Of a stretch of DNA of 64,000 bases, positions 16,337 to 25,417 are shown piece by piece. The position numbers and the translations under genes were made by a program. The DNA is taken from the NCBI RefSeq assembly GCF_029338315.1, contig NZ_CP119795.1, positions 48,832-112,831 of the forward strand, given 5' to 3'. The notes under the pieces were generated by a model. That model searched no databases. It was not told the origin of the DNA and saw only the letters and a program-made list of their open reading frames with translations. This DNA comes from Haloarcula regularis (GTDB taxonomy: Archaea; Halobacteriota; Halobacteria; Halobacteriales; Haloarculaceae). Position 1 is the first letter of the stretch. Each line of letters begins with the position of its first letter.

Positions 16337-19300
16337 TGGTTGAGTTCTTGATCGAGATTTTTGAAGCCCCGAACGGTGGTCAGGCCCGCAGCATCGAACT
16401 CGTCGACGGCGTCTCTGATGGTCGCAAACGACCGTGCCGCCCGCCCGCTGACCCGCTCGCCGATCCGATCGGCGTCGGCAAGGCTATCCAGGACGTCGAG
16501 CGCCGTCTCGCGATTGTTGAAGGCCCAGATTGCGTCGGCGTCCACCGCGCTGAGTTTGTCGTAATCCTCGACCGGGGCGTGCCGGTTGTTACTCGCGAGC
16601 TCTGCTTCGCCGGCCCAGACAAGCTCGCCGTCCTCGTCGAAGCCGGCCACGTCCAGTACCGTGCCGTCTTCGGTTTCGTAGTACGGCTCCACGCGACAGA
16701 CGTCGTCCCGCTGCTGGAGCCACAGCTCGAGGAGCCGGACGCCAACCTTGTGTGGCGTTTTCTCGCCGAGATCCCCCGCTCCTGGCCCCGTCTTCAATTC
16801 TTTCCCGAGGAGGTCTCGACCGTCCGGGAGGACGGTGTAGTACTTGCGCCCCGCCGCGGAGTCCGCTTCCAGGAGGTCCTGCTCCGTGAGCCGCTCCACA
16901 TGGAGGTCGTCGTATTCGTCCCGAAGCTGGCTCATCCTGTCCAGTAGCGTGTACTCGTCGTCCTCTCGATTCATCACGTCGAGGACCCGATTCAGGAACC
17001 GAACGTTGTCTCGACTGAGCCCGCGTTGTTGGAGTTCGTCATCGGGGACGGGCACGCTACTTTCCTGAACGGGTGTTGCCCCATTCTCCGGCTGTGTTGC
17101 TTGGTAACCAGTTGGTTCCTCGTCCGTCTCGGTGGCCTGCCCGAACAGGGGGCTTATTTCTGACTCGTCTGCATCTGGGTCGCTGTCCGTCTCGGGCTGG
17201 GTGGTCGACGTCGATGCGTCCTCGGTCGTCGATTCGCTGATGAACGCGGATTGCGTCGGGTCGGTCGCTGCATCGCCGTCGGCAGCCGAGCCCGTCGTCT
17301 CACCCCCCGAACTCCCCCAGCCAGTCTCCTCTGGGGAAGTGGTCGACTCAGTCGGCTCTGTCAGCCCGTACTGGGCCTGTGTCCGCTCGACCATCCGTGG
17401 CCGGGACACGGACTCGAAATGGTCTTCCTGGGGCTCTGTGAGCGGCTGGTCGCTTTCTGGATGCCCCGGCGCAATCGGCAGCGGCTTCAGCGAAAACGGC
17501 GGCGGCCCAGTCTCTCCGAACGACGGACTCGGGAGTTGGGCGATCCACTCGCCACTTGGGAGCGTGTTGATTCGGTTGCGGAGTTCGGTCGGGCTGAGGT
17601 CCTCGTGGGCAAGCGATTCCGCGAGGTCGCGCTCGATCGAGATGTTGCCGATGAGCTTCGTCTTGATGTTGTTCAGCACCTCGTCATAGGCCCGCTCGTT
17701 CCGATTCCGCACCTGTTCGGGGAACTGCATCACGAGTCCCATACTCAGGCCGAACGACCGGCCCTGCGGCAGGAGCTGTTCGGAGACGAGCTTCGTCGAC
17801 GCGACCGGTGCCGCCTCCTCGATGATGAGGTTCGTGAGCTTCTCGTAGTCGGTCTGACCGTCGCGCCGGCGCACCTGGACGGCGTCCCAGAGATTGCTCA
17901 ACAGTAGTAGGGTGATCGCTCGCTGGGCCTCCGGCCGCAGGTCGCCGAGGTCGAAGATGATCGTGGCGTCTTCATCGAGGAACTCGCGGAAGTCGAACCG
18001 GTTGTCGACGTACTCGCCGGCGTCATTCTGCTCGGGGACGTGGCTGAAGATCCGCCGGAGATGCGCGTCCTCTTTGAGCTTGTCGAGGCGGTTCCCGACG
18101 GCGTCCATCGACACCTGGAACTGGTGGTTGTCCTTCGCGAAGTGGCGCGTCAGCGATTCCTCGATGTTCTGGTTATCCGCTGAGACCGGGGGAATCGTCT
18201 GGTCGCGCTGCATCCGGAGCGCGGCGGCGAAGAGGTCGTCCAAGCCGAACACGTCGCTCCCGTACTCCTCGTCGAACAGCGCCTTAATCAGGTAGCTGAG
18301 GATCTCGTTCGCGACGAACGCCTGCCCGTACTGCTCGCGGCCCATAATCATCCGGAGGATGTCGTGGAAGTGGTCGACCTTGTCCTGAATCGCGTCCTCT
18401 CGGTTGCGACCCGCCTCGAGCGCAGGCCGGATGTCGAAGAAGGAGAACGCGGGGATTGTCTCCGGGACGCGGAAGTGGTAGACGTCGTCGAGGCCACTGA
18501 ACCGCTCGTAGTGGCAGCGCAGGTAGTTCTCACACATCCCGTCGCCCTTCGGGTCGACGAGGACGACGGGGCCACCAGTCGTCTCACGGAGCGAGAGCGC
18601 GTCGTTGATGATGGCCTTCGACTTCCCGCCACCAGTCGACGCGAACCGCCCGTAATGCGTCGGCAACAGGTCCGGCGGGATCCGGATGGGATCCGGCCGC
18701 GGCTCGCCGTTCTCGTCGAGCGCGTAGCCGATGGCCATCCCGTCTTGGAACTGCTGGATCAGATCCGGATTCGGCCACGGGAGCGGGTTCCGACTCTGCT
18801 GTTCGGCTCTGGTTCCCCGCGTCCCTTCGACGGTCAGCTGTTCGGAGGAGGGGACGAGGACGAAGTTCGCGAGCTCCGTCCCACAGAGGACCAGCTCGGG
18901 GCGTGTCTTCCCCCGGCCCGTCGTCAACTCGCGATTGAGGAGGCGCTGGAGAGCGGCCCGTGCCTTCTTCTCCTTCGTCTTCTCACGGAAGCCGCTGTCC
19001 CGGAGGCGTTGTCCCTCGACCTCGTAGAACGGTCCATCGAGCGGGTCGAACACGGGGAGGAGCGAGTCCATCCGGCCATCGAGGTCGTCGCGGGTGTCGT
19101 CGGTGGGGACGCCGACGGCTCGGATGTTGACCGTGAACGACCGTTTGGCGTTCTTCGCGTCGATGTACTCGATCCGCTTCTGGACGGCCTCGCTGAGCTG
19201 TCGGTCGTCCTGGTCGCTCCGCTGCTCCTCGACCTCGAGCAACGACCCGACGACCTCCTGGAAGAACGTATCTCGGCCGTCGACGAGGTCCTCTTTCCGC

Positions 19301-20157
19301 ACCTCCGCGTCGGACTGCCAGCTAGCACGCCGTTGGAAGACGACTTGGAACGCGGTCGGCGCTGTCGCCTCCATCAAGTGGTCGATCAGCGACGCCAGCG
19401 CTGCGCCCGGTTCGTCGACGGACGAGAGATCGCCGTTCGTTTCCTCTGCCGTGAACGGTGTCAGCGAGGTCATCCAGTCCTGCTTCCGCGACGCGGCGCC
19501 ACACCACCGAACCCCGAGCGGCGAGACAGCGTCTTGGGCCGGGCGAGCCAGAATCGTTCCCGCCGGTGTCATCGTCGGCTTCTCGATGGCCCGTCGCTCT
19601 TCCTCGTCGTCTGGAAGTGCATCGGGCGGCGCTAGTTCCAGGGCTGAGTCCCCGACAGTCACGTGATGATCGGGGACGCTCGTGGATGCCGTACCGCCGT
19701 CGACAACGGGGTCTGCTTCGGCTGACTCGGAGTCCACTGATTCCTCGTCGACGATGCCGTACTGTTCTGCCGGGCCAAACTCGTACTGCAGCCGCCCGGC
19801 CTCGTAGTATTCGGCGAATTCCTCCGGTGTGAACTCGACTGGCTGAATGAGCCGGGCAGCGACGTCGACGTCGACGCGCTCGATGTCGAACGTGGCTGGA
19901 TAGATGGAACGGAGGCGCTTCTCGAGCGTATCGAGGTGCGCATCGGCCCCGTAGAAGAACTCTACCGGGTCGTCCGGGCCATCACTGATCGCGAGGAACT
20001 CGAATCGGGGTGGTGTCTCACTGTGGAGCGGGTTCAGCTTCGCCCCGAGGCCCGACGAGCCGGGCGTGGTCAGCTTGTGGAGACTGTCGAGGACGCGGGA
20101 GATGCTCTCCGGGTCAAGTCGCTCGGATGTCGGTGTGACGCGCAGGTACTCAGCCAT
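16333..20157 (-). CDS. VirD4/TraG-like coupling ATPase
   Basis: This 1274-residue protein has a Walker A at about 507-513 (FASTGGGKSKAII), DPKGDG at about 535, and a Walker B at about 776-781 (NLIIEEAAPV). These are hallmarks of type IV secretion coupling proteins. The N-terminal 480 residues resemble the haloarchaeal extension that precedes the motor. The C-terminal 300 residues hold an acidic, Ser/Thr-rich linker, then a winged-helix-like region and a restriction-like end (LVWAGEAELASNNR). It should feed DNA to the transfer channel as a membrane-associated hexamer. It has no clear membrane helix of its own, so it may dock through the VirB4 neighbour. It overlaps that neighbour by 8 bp. Confidence 0.85.
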   Translation of the reverse strand: MAEYLRVTPTSERLDPESISRVLDSLHKLTTPGSSGLGAKLNPLHSETPPRFEFLAISDGPDDPVEFFYGADAHLDTLEKRLRSIYPATFDIERVDVDVAARLIQPVEFTPEEFAEYYEAGRLQYEFGPAEQYGIVDEESVDSESAEADPVVDGGTASTSVPDHHVTVGDSALELAPPDALPDDEEERRAIEKPTMTPAGTILARPAQDAVSPLGVRWCGAASRKQDWMTSLTPFTAEETNGDLSSVDEPGAALASLIDHLMEATAPTAFQVVFQRRASWQSDAEVRKEDLVDGRDTFFQEVVGSLLEVEEQRSDQDDRQLSEAVQKRIEYIDAKNAKRSFTVNIRAVGVPTDDTRDDLDGRMDSLLPVFDPLDGPFYEVEGQRLRDSGFREKTKEKKARAALQRLLNRELTTGRGKTRPELVLCGTELANFVLVPSSEQLTVEGTRGTRAEQQSRNPLPWPNPDLIQQFQDGMAIGYALDENGEPRPDPIRIPPDLLPTHYGRFASTGGGKSKAIINDALSLRETTGGPVVLVDPKGDGMCENYLRCHYERFSGLDDVYHFRVPETIPAFSFFDIRPALEAGRNREDAIQDKVDHFHDILRMIMGREQYGQAFVANEILSYLIKALFDEEYGSDVFGLDDLFAAALRMQRDQTIPPVSADNQNIEESLTRHFAKDNHQFQVSMDAVGNRLDKLKEDAHLRRIFSHVPEQNDAGEYVDNRFDFREFLDEDATIIFDLGDLRPEAQRAITLLLLSNLWDAVQVRRRDGQTDYEKLTNLIIEEAAPVASTKLVSEQLLPQGRSFGLSMGLVMQFPEQVRNRNERAYDEVLNNIKTKLIGNISIERDLAESLAHEDLSPTELRNRINTLPSGEWIAQLPSPSFGETGPPPFSLKPLPIAPGHPESDQPLTEPQEDHFESVSRPRMVERTQAQYGLTEPTESTTSPEETGWGSSGGETTGSAADGDAATDPTQSAFISESTTEDASTSTTQPETDSDPDADESEISPLFGQATETDEEPTGYQATQPENGATPVQESSVPVPDDELQQRGLSRDNVRFLNRVLDVMNREDDEYTLLDRMSQLRDEYDDLHVERLTEQDLLEADSAAGRKYYTVLPDGRDLLGKELKTGPGAGDLGEKTPHKVGVRLLELWLQQRDDVCRVEPYYETEDGTVLDVAGFDEDGELVWAGEAELASNNRHAPVEDYDKLSAVDADAIWAFNNRETALDVLDSLADADRIGERVSGRAARSFATIRDAVDEFDAAGLTTVRGFKNLDQELNQ

Positions 20158-22384
20158 CGTTGGTCTCCTCCGTTGACCCGCCGTCTGGCTCAGCTTCGAC
20201 GGCGTCTGATTCCTCGTTCAGTTCGCTCGTTTCGTCCGTTCCGTTCGTTGCTCGATGCTCGAGCTCTTCCTGGAACTCCTGCATCTCGGTCTCGACGGCC
20301 TCATCGCCAGCGCCGGGTAGCGAGGACCGAACTTGGGAAGTCGGGTCGAAGTCGATGACCTGCTTCTCCTTGGGCATCGCTTTGACCTGGATGCCGCGCC
20401 ACTCGCCGTCGACGCCCACCAGCGCCTCGGAGAAGCCGGCGTCCTCGTTGCCGGGGACAGCGTCCTGAACGAACCGCATCTGCGCGTAGTTCAATCCGAA
20501 CTCGTCGGCCCACTCCTCGTCCATCCCGTCAAGGCGGTGGAACTGCTTGACCGCACACTGATCCAGGATCGCCTCGGATTCGGCGTGCTCGAAGAACTCG
20601 TCGACGGTCTGCGTGACCAGCCGAATCGAGAGGTCGTGATGCCGGTGATGACGAAACACCGTCTCGAGGAACGCCAGGCTCGCGGCGTCCTGCATAATGT
20701 AGCGCGCCTCGTCGATGTAGAACACGACTTCCTTCTCCGAGACTTTCGCCCGCTCGTACACCAGGGAGATGAGCAACTGCATCGTCAGCGCCGTGCTGCT
20801 GTCAACGCTGCCTTCCTGCTGGGCGAGGTCGAGGTAGATGACCTTCTCGTCGCGGATGTCGAAGTCCGATGCTTGGCCGAGGTTGGCGTGCCGACCGTCG
20901 TCCTCGAAGGGGCGGAGCTGGTCGAGGAGCCACGTCGCGTCCTCCTTGATCTTCCCCGCCTCCTCGTCGGACCGGACAACGAACTCCTCGGGCTCATCGA
21001 CCATGTCCTCGAAGACGTCCATCATGTCCCGGATGGTCGGGTTCGGGTTGTCGTGCGTGGAGATGTCGTCGGTGATCCCGTTGCGCTTGTACGCCCGCTT
21101 GAGCCCGAGTTCCAGCGTCGTCCGGCGGTCGCCCAGCGAGATGCCGCGGAGCGCGAAGAAGTTCGTCAGGAAGCTCATCGCGTCGTCGAGCTTCTCGTTG
21201 AACGGGCTTGCGTCCTCGCCCATCGCCCGCTGGACGTGCTCGGGCGTCTCTCGAATCTCCAGGGGATTGAGGCCAAGCGTCCCGCCGACCGTGATGCGTT
21301 TGGCGTCGAGGGCTTCGGCGACGCCGGCCCAGTTGTTCAACGGCTCGAGGATGATGCCGATACGGTCCTTGCTCTGCTCGATCGACCGGATGAAGTTCTG
21401 TTTCGAACTGAACGACTTCCCGGAGCCGGTGTCGCCGACGGTGAACATCGCGTACCCGTTGTCCCGCGCGAACGGGTCGATGACGACCGGGCTCTGGTTG
21501 TCTTTGTGAATCCCGAACTCGACGCCGCCCTCCTCGAGGATCGTCGCGTTGTGCGGCGAGGACAGCAGCGCGCCGACGGCGCCGCCGAGCGCAATCGACG
21601 TCCGCCCGAACTCGTTGTCACCGATGGGTGCGGCGGACTGAAGGGCGAGATCCTGCCGGCAGATCGCCGTCTTCGGCGTGAGGTTCGCCGGGTCGTCGCG
21701 GAGCGCGCTCTTGACCTTCTGGACGGCGTCGCGGAGGTCCTCCTTCTCGTCGGCCCGGACCGTGATGAACATCCCCTGGTCGAAGACATTCGCGCCGTTC
21801 TCGACGGCCTTGTACGTCGCTGCGGCCTCGTTGGCGCGCTCCTGCAGGTAGGCACTCCGCACGCTCTGTTCGAGGTCAGCGTCGACCTGAAGGTCGTCAG
21901 CGATATCCTGCAGTTCGTTCCGCGCCCGCTCCTGGTTCTTCGGCGTGATGTGGGCCGTCAAATCGAACTGCACGTCCGTCATCTCGAAGAGCTCGGAGAG
22001 GTAGCCGTCGTTGGGGTAGTCGGGGTAGTCAGCGATGTACAGCGTCGTCGTCCACTGCTCGCCGACCCGTGCCGCGCGCGTTTCCCACTCGATTGCCGCT
22101 GGCGCCGTCACCGTCTTGTGTGACTCAGCGATGTCGTCGAGGAGCTGGCGTTCGGCCGCGCCCTGTTCGATGGTCTCCTCGTCGAGCAGGTCCGAGAACT
22201 CGACCTCTTCCTCGTCGTCGTCGGTGTACCAGTCCCAGAGGAGTTTCCCGCCGATACCGACCAGTACCGCGAGCAGGATGTAGAGGGCCGCCCCTTCAGC
22301 TGAGGTCGGATTCGTGAGCCACTCTGTGAGCTGGCCGACGGCTCCGCTGCCCGTCTGGAGGACGAGGTTACGCATCGTGGTCAT
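20150..22384 (-). CDS. VirB4/TraC-like secretion ATPase
   Basis: This 744-residue protein has one membrane helix at about 33-50, a VirB4-type middle domain, Walker A FTVGDTGSGKSFSSKQ (about 315-325) and Walker B VVFYIDEARYIMQD (about 553-560). The TQTVDEFF motif after Walker B is also typical of VirB4/HerA ATPases. VirB4 powers pilus biogenesis and substrate transfer. It overlaps both neighbours (17 bp with the upstream gene, 8 bp with the coupling protein), so the operon is tightly coupled. The acidic C-terminal 80 residues are a haloarchaeal embellishment. Confidence 0.87.
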   Translation of the reverse strand: MTTMRNLVLQTGSGAVGQLTEWLTNPTSAEGAALYILLAVLVGIGGKLLWDWYTDDDEEEVEFSDLLDEETIEQGAAERQLLDDIAESHKTVTAPAAIEWETRAARVGEQWTTTLYIADYPDYPNDGYLSELFEMTDVQFDLTAHITPKNQERARNELQDIADDLQVDADLEQSVRSAYLQERANEAAATYKAVENGANVFDQGMFITVRADEKEDLRDAVQKVKSALRDDPANLTPKTAICRQDLALQSAAPIGDNEFGRTSIALGGAVGALLSSPHNATILEEGGVEFGIHKDNQSPVVIDPFARDNGYAMFTVGDTGSGKSFSSKQNFIRSIEQSKDRIGIILEPLNNWAGVAEALDAKRITVGGTLGLNPLEIRETPEHVQRAMGEDASPFNEKLDDAMSFLTNFFALRGISLGDRRTTLELGLKRAYKRNGITDDISTHDNPNPTIRDMMDVFEDMVDEPEEFVVRSDEEAGKIKEDATWLLDQLRPFEDDGRHANLGQASDFDIRDEKVIYLDLAQQEGSVDSSTALTMQLLISLVYERAKVSEKEVVFYIDEARYIMQDAASLAFLETVFRHHRHHDLSIRLVTQTVDEFFEHAESEAILDQCAVKQFHRLDGMDEEWADEFGLNYAQMRFVQDAVPGNEDAGFSEALVGVDGEWRGIQVKAMPKEKQVIDFDPTSQVRSSLPGAGDEAVETEMQEFQEELEHRATNGTDETSELNEESDAVEAEPDGGSTEETNDG

Positions 22385-23489
22385 CCTCCCGGCGCGAGTG
22401 GCCGATGATGGATTGTTCGCGAACGACGCTCTCTGCGTCGTCGTACTCGTGTTCGCGGCCGTTCCAGAAGTCCATATTCAACACGAAGAGTTCGACCGTG
22501 CTGAGCCGGCGTGCGGACCACCCGGAGGCCTGCTGGATGAACTCCGACCGCACATCGTTGACCCGGCTATCCAGCTTCTCGAACATCTGTGCGCGGCGCT
22601 CGACGTCGGTGAGATCCTCGCGGCGGGTCACGAACGGGTTGAACAGGAACCCGATGACGGGGAACTGCGTCAGCTTCTCAGCCGGCGTCCCCTCGTCACG
22701 GTAGCGGTCGTAGACCTCCAGCGGGGTGACCTCGACGCCGATGTAGTACCGCACCTGCTGGATGCCCCGTTCTCGCATCTCCTTCGGCCGCGTCTCCCGA
22801 TACTCCTCGAGGAGTTCCCGGAAGATCGGATTTTCTTTGACGTCCTCGTCGTTCAGGCGGTCTTCGATGTTCTCGGTGATCTGTTCGACCGGGAACGAAC
22901 GGGTCGTGGCGTGAAGTTTGAGTTTCGAATCCAGTTCCTTGTTGGCGAACTCTTCGCCGGCGTCCTGGAGCTGTGCCCAGTTGTCGGACATCGCGAAGTC
23001 CATGTTGCCGGGGTCGATCTCGATGAACGCCTCCATCGTGCCGTCCGCGCGCTGGATCGCGCCAGCGCCCGGCCACGCCCGCTCGATATTCGTGAGGTCC
23101 TGCGTCCGCTCGTCGGGCTTGAATGGCGTGTAGTTCGCGAGCCCGCCCTCGTTGCGCTCTGTCTCATTGGTACTACTGTCGGCTTCCTCCGGGGCGCTGA
23201 ACGTGATCTGGGGGCGCTTGACGTAGCGATAGACGTCTTTCGTCCACGTCCACGCGTTGAGGTGGTCGGGCGAGACGTAGACGATCGCGACGCCGAACCC
23301 GAACCCACCTGCGACAAACGGGAGGGCGAGTGATTCGATGCCGGTGAGGCCAGCGATGAACAGGCCGACGATCGGGAAGGCGATCAGGACGCCGACGTCG
23401 CCTTCCTCGATGTTGAGGTAGGGGATGCGGCTCTCCTCACCGAACTGGTCCATGATACGCCGTGCGGCTGCGTCTTCGTCGATGGACAT
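22368..23489 (-). CDS. Membrane-anchored partner of VirB4
   Basis: This 373-residue protein has two membrane helices close together (about residues 32-52 and 54-72) followed by a roughly 290-residue cytosolic domain. The order, two short helices and then a soluble domain just before virB4, recalls PrgI/VirB3-type components fused to extra sequence. The soluble part (GTMEAFIEIDPGNMDFAMSD, QQVRYYIGVEVTPLEVYDRY) has the character of the N-terminal VirB4 domain, as if that domain had split off. No ATP-binding motif is present. The role in the transfer apparatus follows from position. It starts 6 bp after the VirB6-like gene. Confidence 0.6.
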   Translation of the reverse strand: MSIDEDAAARRIMDQFGEESRIPYLNIEEGDVGVLIAFPIVGLFIAGLTGIESLALPFVAGGFGFGVAIVYVSPDHLNAWTWTKDVYRYVKRPQITFSAPEEADSSTNETERNEGGLANYTPFKPDERTQDLTNIERAWPGAGAIQRADGTMEAFIEIDPGNMDFAMSDNWAQLQDAGEEFANKELDSKLKLHATTRSFPVEQITENIEDRLNDEDVKENPIFRELLEEYRETRPKEMRERGIQQVRYYIGVEVTPLEVYDRYRDEGTPAEKLTQFPVIGFLFNPFVTRREDLTDVERRAQMFEKLDSRVNDVRSEFIQQASGWSARRLSTVELFVLNMDFWNGREHEYDDAESVVREQSIIGHSRREDDHDA

Positions 23490-23495
23490 GGATTG

Positions 23496-24557
23496 TTAGT
23501 AACCTCCAGGGTCGTTCTCGGTCCGCCGGTAGGACGGCGTCCCGCTGTCTTCGTCGCTATTCGCGCCCCGGGCTGCTGCTTTCTGCGCTACAGCGTGTCC
23601 CGCTGCGGCCTTCGGTCCCCACCGGGCCGCGGTCGTGGCGATGCCGGCGCCGCCGATGTAGGCTCCAGCGGCGACACCGCCGATGAGGGCCGCTCCTTTC
23701 GTCGCACCACCGAGAACCTTCGCCGTGAGTGGGGTCGCGTATTTGAACGTCTTCCAGGTTAGGTAGAGTGCGATCAGCGGGAGCGATGCCGCGACTAGAT
23801 ACCGCAAAAACGGACTACTCGGAGCGATGGCGTTCTGAGAGTACAGCAAGTCGTATCCTTTGAACACCACCGCTGCAGGCAGAGGTAGGACCGCTAACGG
23901 GACGAATTTCTTACTGAACCCCATCGCGATATCCGAGAGCACGGGGACGTTTCCGTAGGCCAGCGCGAACGCAATCGGCATACCATACACGTAGACGTAG
24001 AGCAAGACTTCGCGAATGTAGTAGAGTGCCTCCAAAGCCCACATTGAGAGCCCTCCAATCAGTGCGAATACGAGTGAAAGCCCAGGGTTTGTGATTGAAA
24101 CTTCGAGCAAGTTGAGCATCGCATCGCCCAGAGAACCCAGACTCGGCATCAGGGCGATAGTGAACCCGTCCACTATGTAGAGTCCAAGAATACTGACCCA
24201 GTACCAGCTGATAATCAGAAACGCGCCGACCCAAGCTGTTTTCTTGGTGCGCCTGGCCTCGTATGCACTTCCAATATTGAATATACGGATCGTGTGACGC
24301 CCCTGAACGCACATCACGAGGAGAAGCAGCGAGATCAACATGATCTCTCCACCGACAAGCGCGTCCTGAATTGACGGCCAAGGAGCATTGCTGGGCTCTC
24401 CGAAGACGAATGCCCCATCTGTCTCCGGCGTTGGTGTCCCGAACATCTCCTCGGTGAGGGTCTCATAGCCGGAACGCAGGCCATCCATGAAGAGGCCGAC
24501 AATCCAATCGACGACCTCTTTGAATCCCTCAAGGACGACGTCGATTAGATCAACCAT
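23496..24557 (-). CDS. VirB6/TrbL-like polytopic membrane protein
   Basis: This 353-residue protein has about seven hydrophobic helices between residues 65 and 310 (for example GEIMLISLLLLVMCV, AWVGAFLIISWYWVSILGLYIV, LPLIALYLTWKTF). An Ala/Gly-rich stretch (AALIGGVAAGAYIGGAGIATTAA) and a charged tail follow. The first 40 residues are amphipathic. VirB6/TrbL proteins form the inner-membrane part of type IV secretion channels, and this size, topology and position upstream of virB4 fit. Sequence-level identity to the family cannot be seen directly, so the call rests on topology and context. Confidence 0.65.
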   Translation of the reverse strand: MVDLIDVVLEGFKEVVDWIVGLFMDGLRSGYETLTEEMFGTPTPETDGAFVFGEPSNAPWPSIQDALVGGEIMLISLLLLVMCVQGRHTIRIFNIGSAYEARRTKKTAWVGAFLIISWYWVSILGLYIVDGFTIALMPSLGSLGDAMLNLLEVSITNPGLSLVFALIGGLSMWALEALYYIREVLLYVYVYGMPIAFALAYGNVPVLSDIAMGFSKKFVPLAVLPLPAAVVFKGYDLLYSQNAIAPSSPFLRYLVAASLPLIALYLTWKTFKYATPLTAKVLGGATKGAALIGGVAAGAYIGGAGIATTAARWGPKAAAGHAVAQKAAARGANSDEDSGTPSYRRTENDPGGY

Positions 24558-24559
24558 GG

Positions 24560-25417
24560 TTAAGCCTCACTGATGGAAATTTCGCAGTTATCGGGTTCTT
24601 GGGACGCTGAATATTGGATACGGTACGTTTTGGTGACTCGGTCCCCGCCAACTCGCGTCTCGAGTATTAGTTCAAACTCACCGGTCTTCGATTCCTCCGA
24701 ACAGGACGTGCCTGCCCCAGGAACGAAGGCGAACGGCGAGCGTGAACTATAGAGCGTAATTTGTTCTTCGGGCGCGATAATGACCTGCTCGACCTCGGAG
24801 TCGGATTCCGGGTCGTAAATCCCGCTTACGTCTTCATCATCGACATAGTTCGTCCCCTCATCGTCGGACGGATAGGGGACATCACCGATGAAGAGCAATT
24901 TTGTAACTGCATCGGGGCCAGTTCCCTGGTTTTCGAGGGTGACGAAGGCCTCCTCTTCGGTTTCGCTTTCTGATCCATCCCACATCTCTTCAGGCTGGTT
25001 TCTACCGATGCCCATCTCGACGATCCCGAGGTTTGGCTTGACAGAAAGCGAACTTTCACCAACTGTTTCCTCACCGCTGAGGGCTACTATTTCGTACTCG
25101 CCAGGAGCGTACGTTGTGCCGAGATCAAATGAGACTTGTTGGGAACCTGCAGCGACCTCCCGCTGTCCGAACAGTTCGCCGTCCGGTTGGATGAGGTTGA
25201 TCTGGTCGAACTCCGAATCCGAATCGAACTGGACTATGAGTTCTGTTCCTTCAACAGTTACCTGCTGGAACACACCAGATTCATTTTCTGGACTTGAACT
25301 ACCGTTAGGACCGGTGCTTCCGTTGCCATCCAGACAGCCGGCCATGCTCACGAGAGCGGCGCCGGTGACTGTTCGGAGGGCGGTCCGTCTACTAAGGTGG
25401 GGATTGTCCTGAGTCAT
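24560..25417 (-). CDS. Tat-exported lipoprotein in the transfer operon
   Basis: This 285-residue protein begins MTQDNPHLSRRTALRTVTGA and has a lipobox ending in MAGC. This is a Tat signal with a lipid-modified cysteine at about 32, the usual haloarchaeal lipoprotein route. A Ser/Asn/Gly linker (GNGSTGPNGSSSPENES) follows, then a beta-rich ectodomain with repeats of immunoglobulin-like strands. The ATG at 25417 is chosen because the signal peptide begins there and it overlaps the upstream stop (25414-25417). It is probably a surface component of the conjugation system, such as an adhesin or VirB7-like stabiliser. That role is inferred from context only. Confidence 0.75.
   Translation of the reverse strand: MTQDNPHLSRRTALRTVTGAALVSMAGCLDGNGSTGPNGSSSPENESGVFQQVTVEGTELIVQFDSDSEFDQINLIQPDGELFGQREVAAGSQQVSFDLGTTYAPGEYEIVALSGEETVGESSLSVKPNLGIVEMGIGRNQPEEMWDGSESETEEEAFVTLENQGTGPDAVTKLLFIGDVPYPSDDEGTNYVDDEDVSGIYDPESDSEVEQVIIAPEEQITLYSSRSPFAFVPGAGTSCSEESKTGEFELILETRVGGDRVTKTYRIQYSASQEPDNCEISISEA

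Noticed and set aside
18364..19635. Long plus-strand open frame opposite the coupling-protein gene
   Set aside because: The sense strand carries Walker motifs and a coherent 1274-residue protein; the antisense translation is Arg/Val-rich without motifs.
20333..22123. Long plus-strand open frame (about 596 codons) opposite virB4
   Set aside because: It is antisense to a gene with clear VirB4 motifs; high G+C leaves long open antisense frames, and its translation shows no family features.
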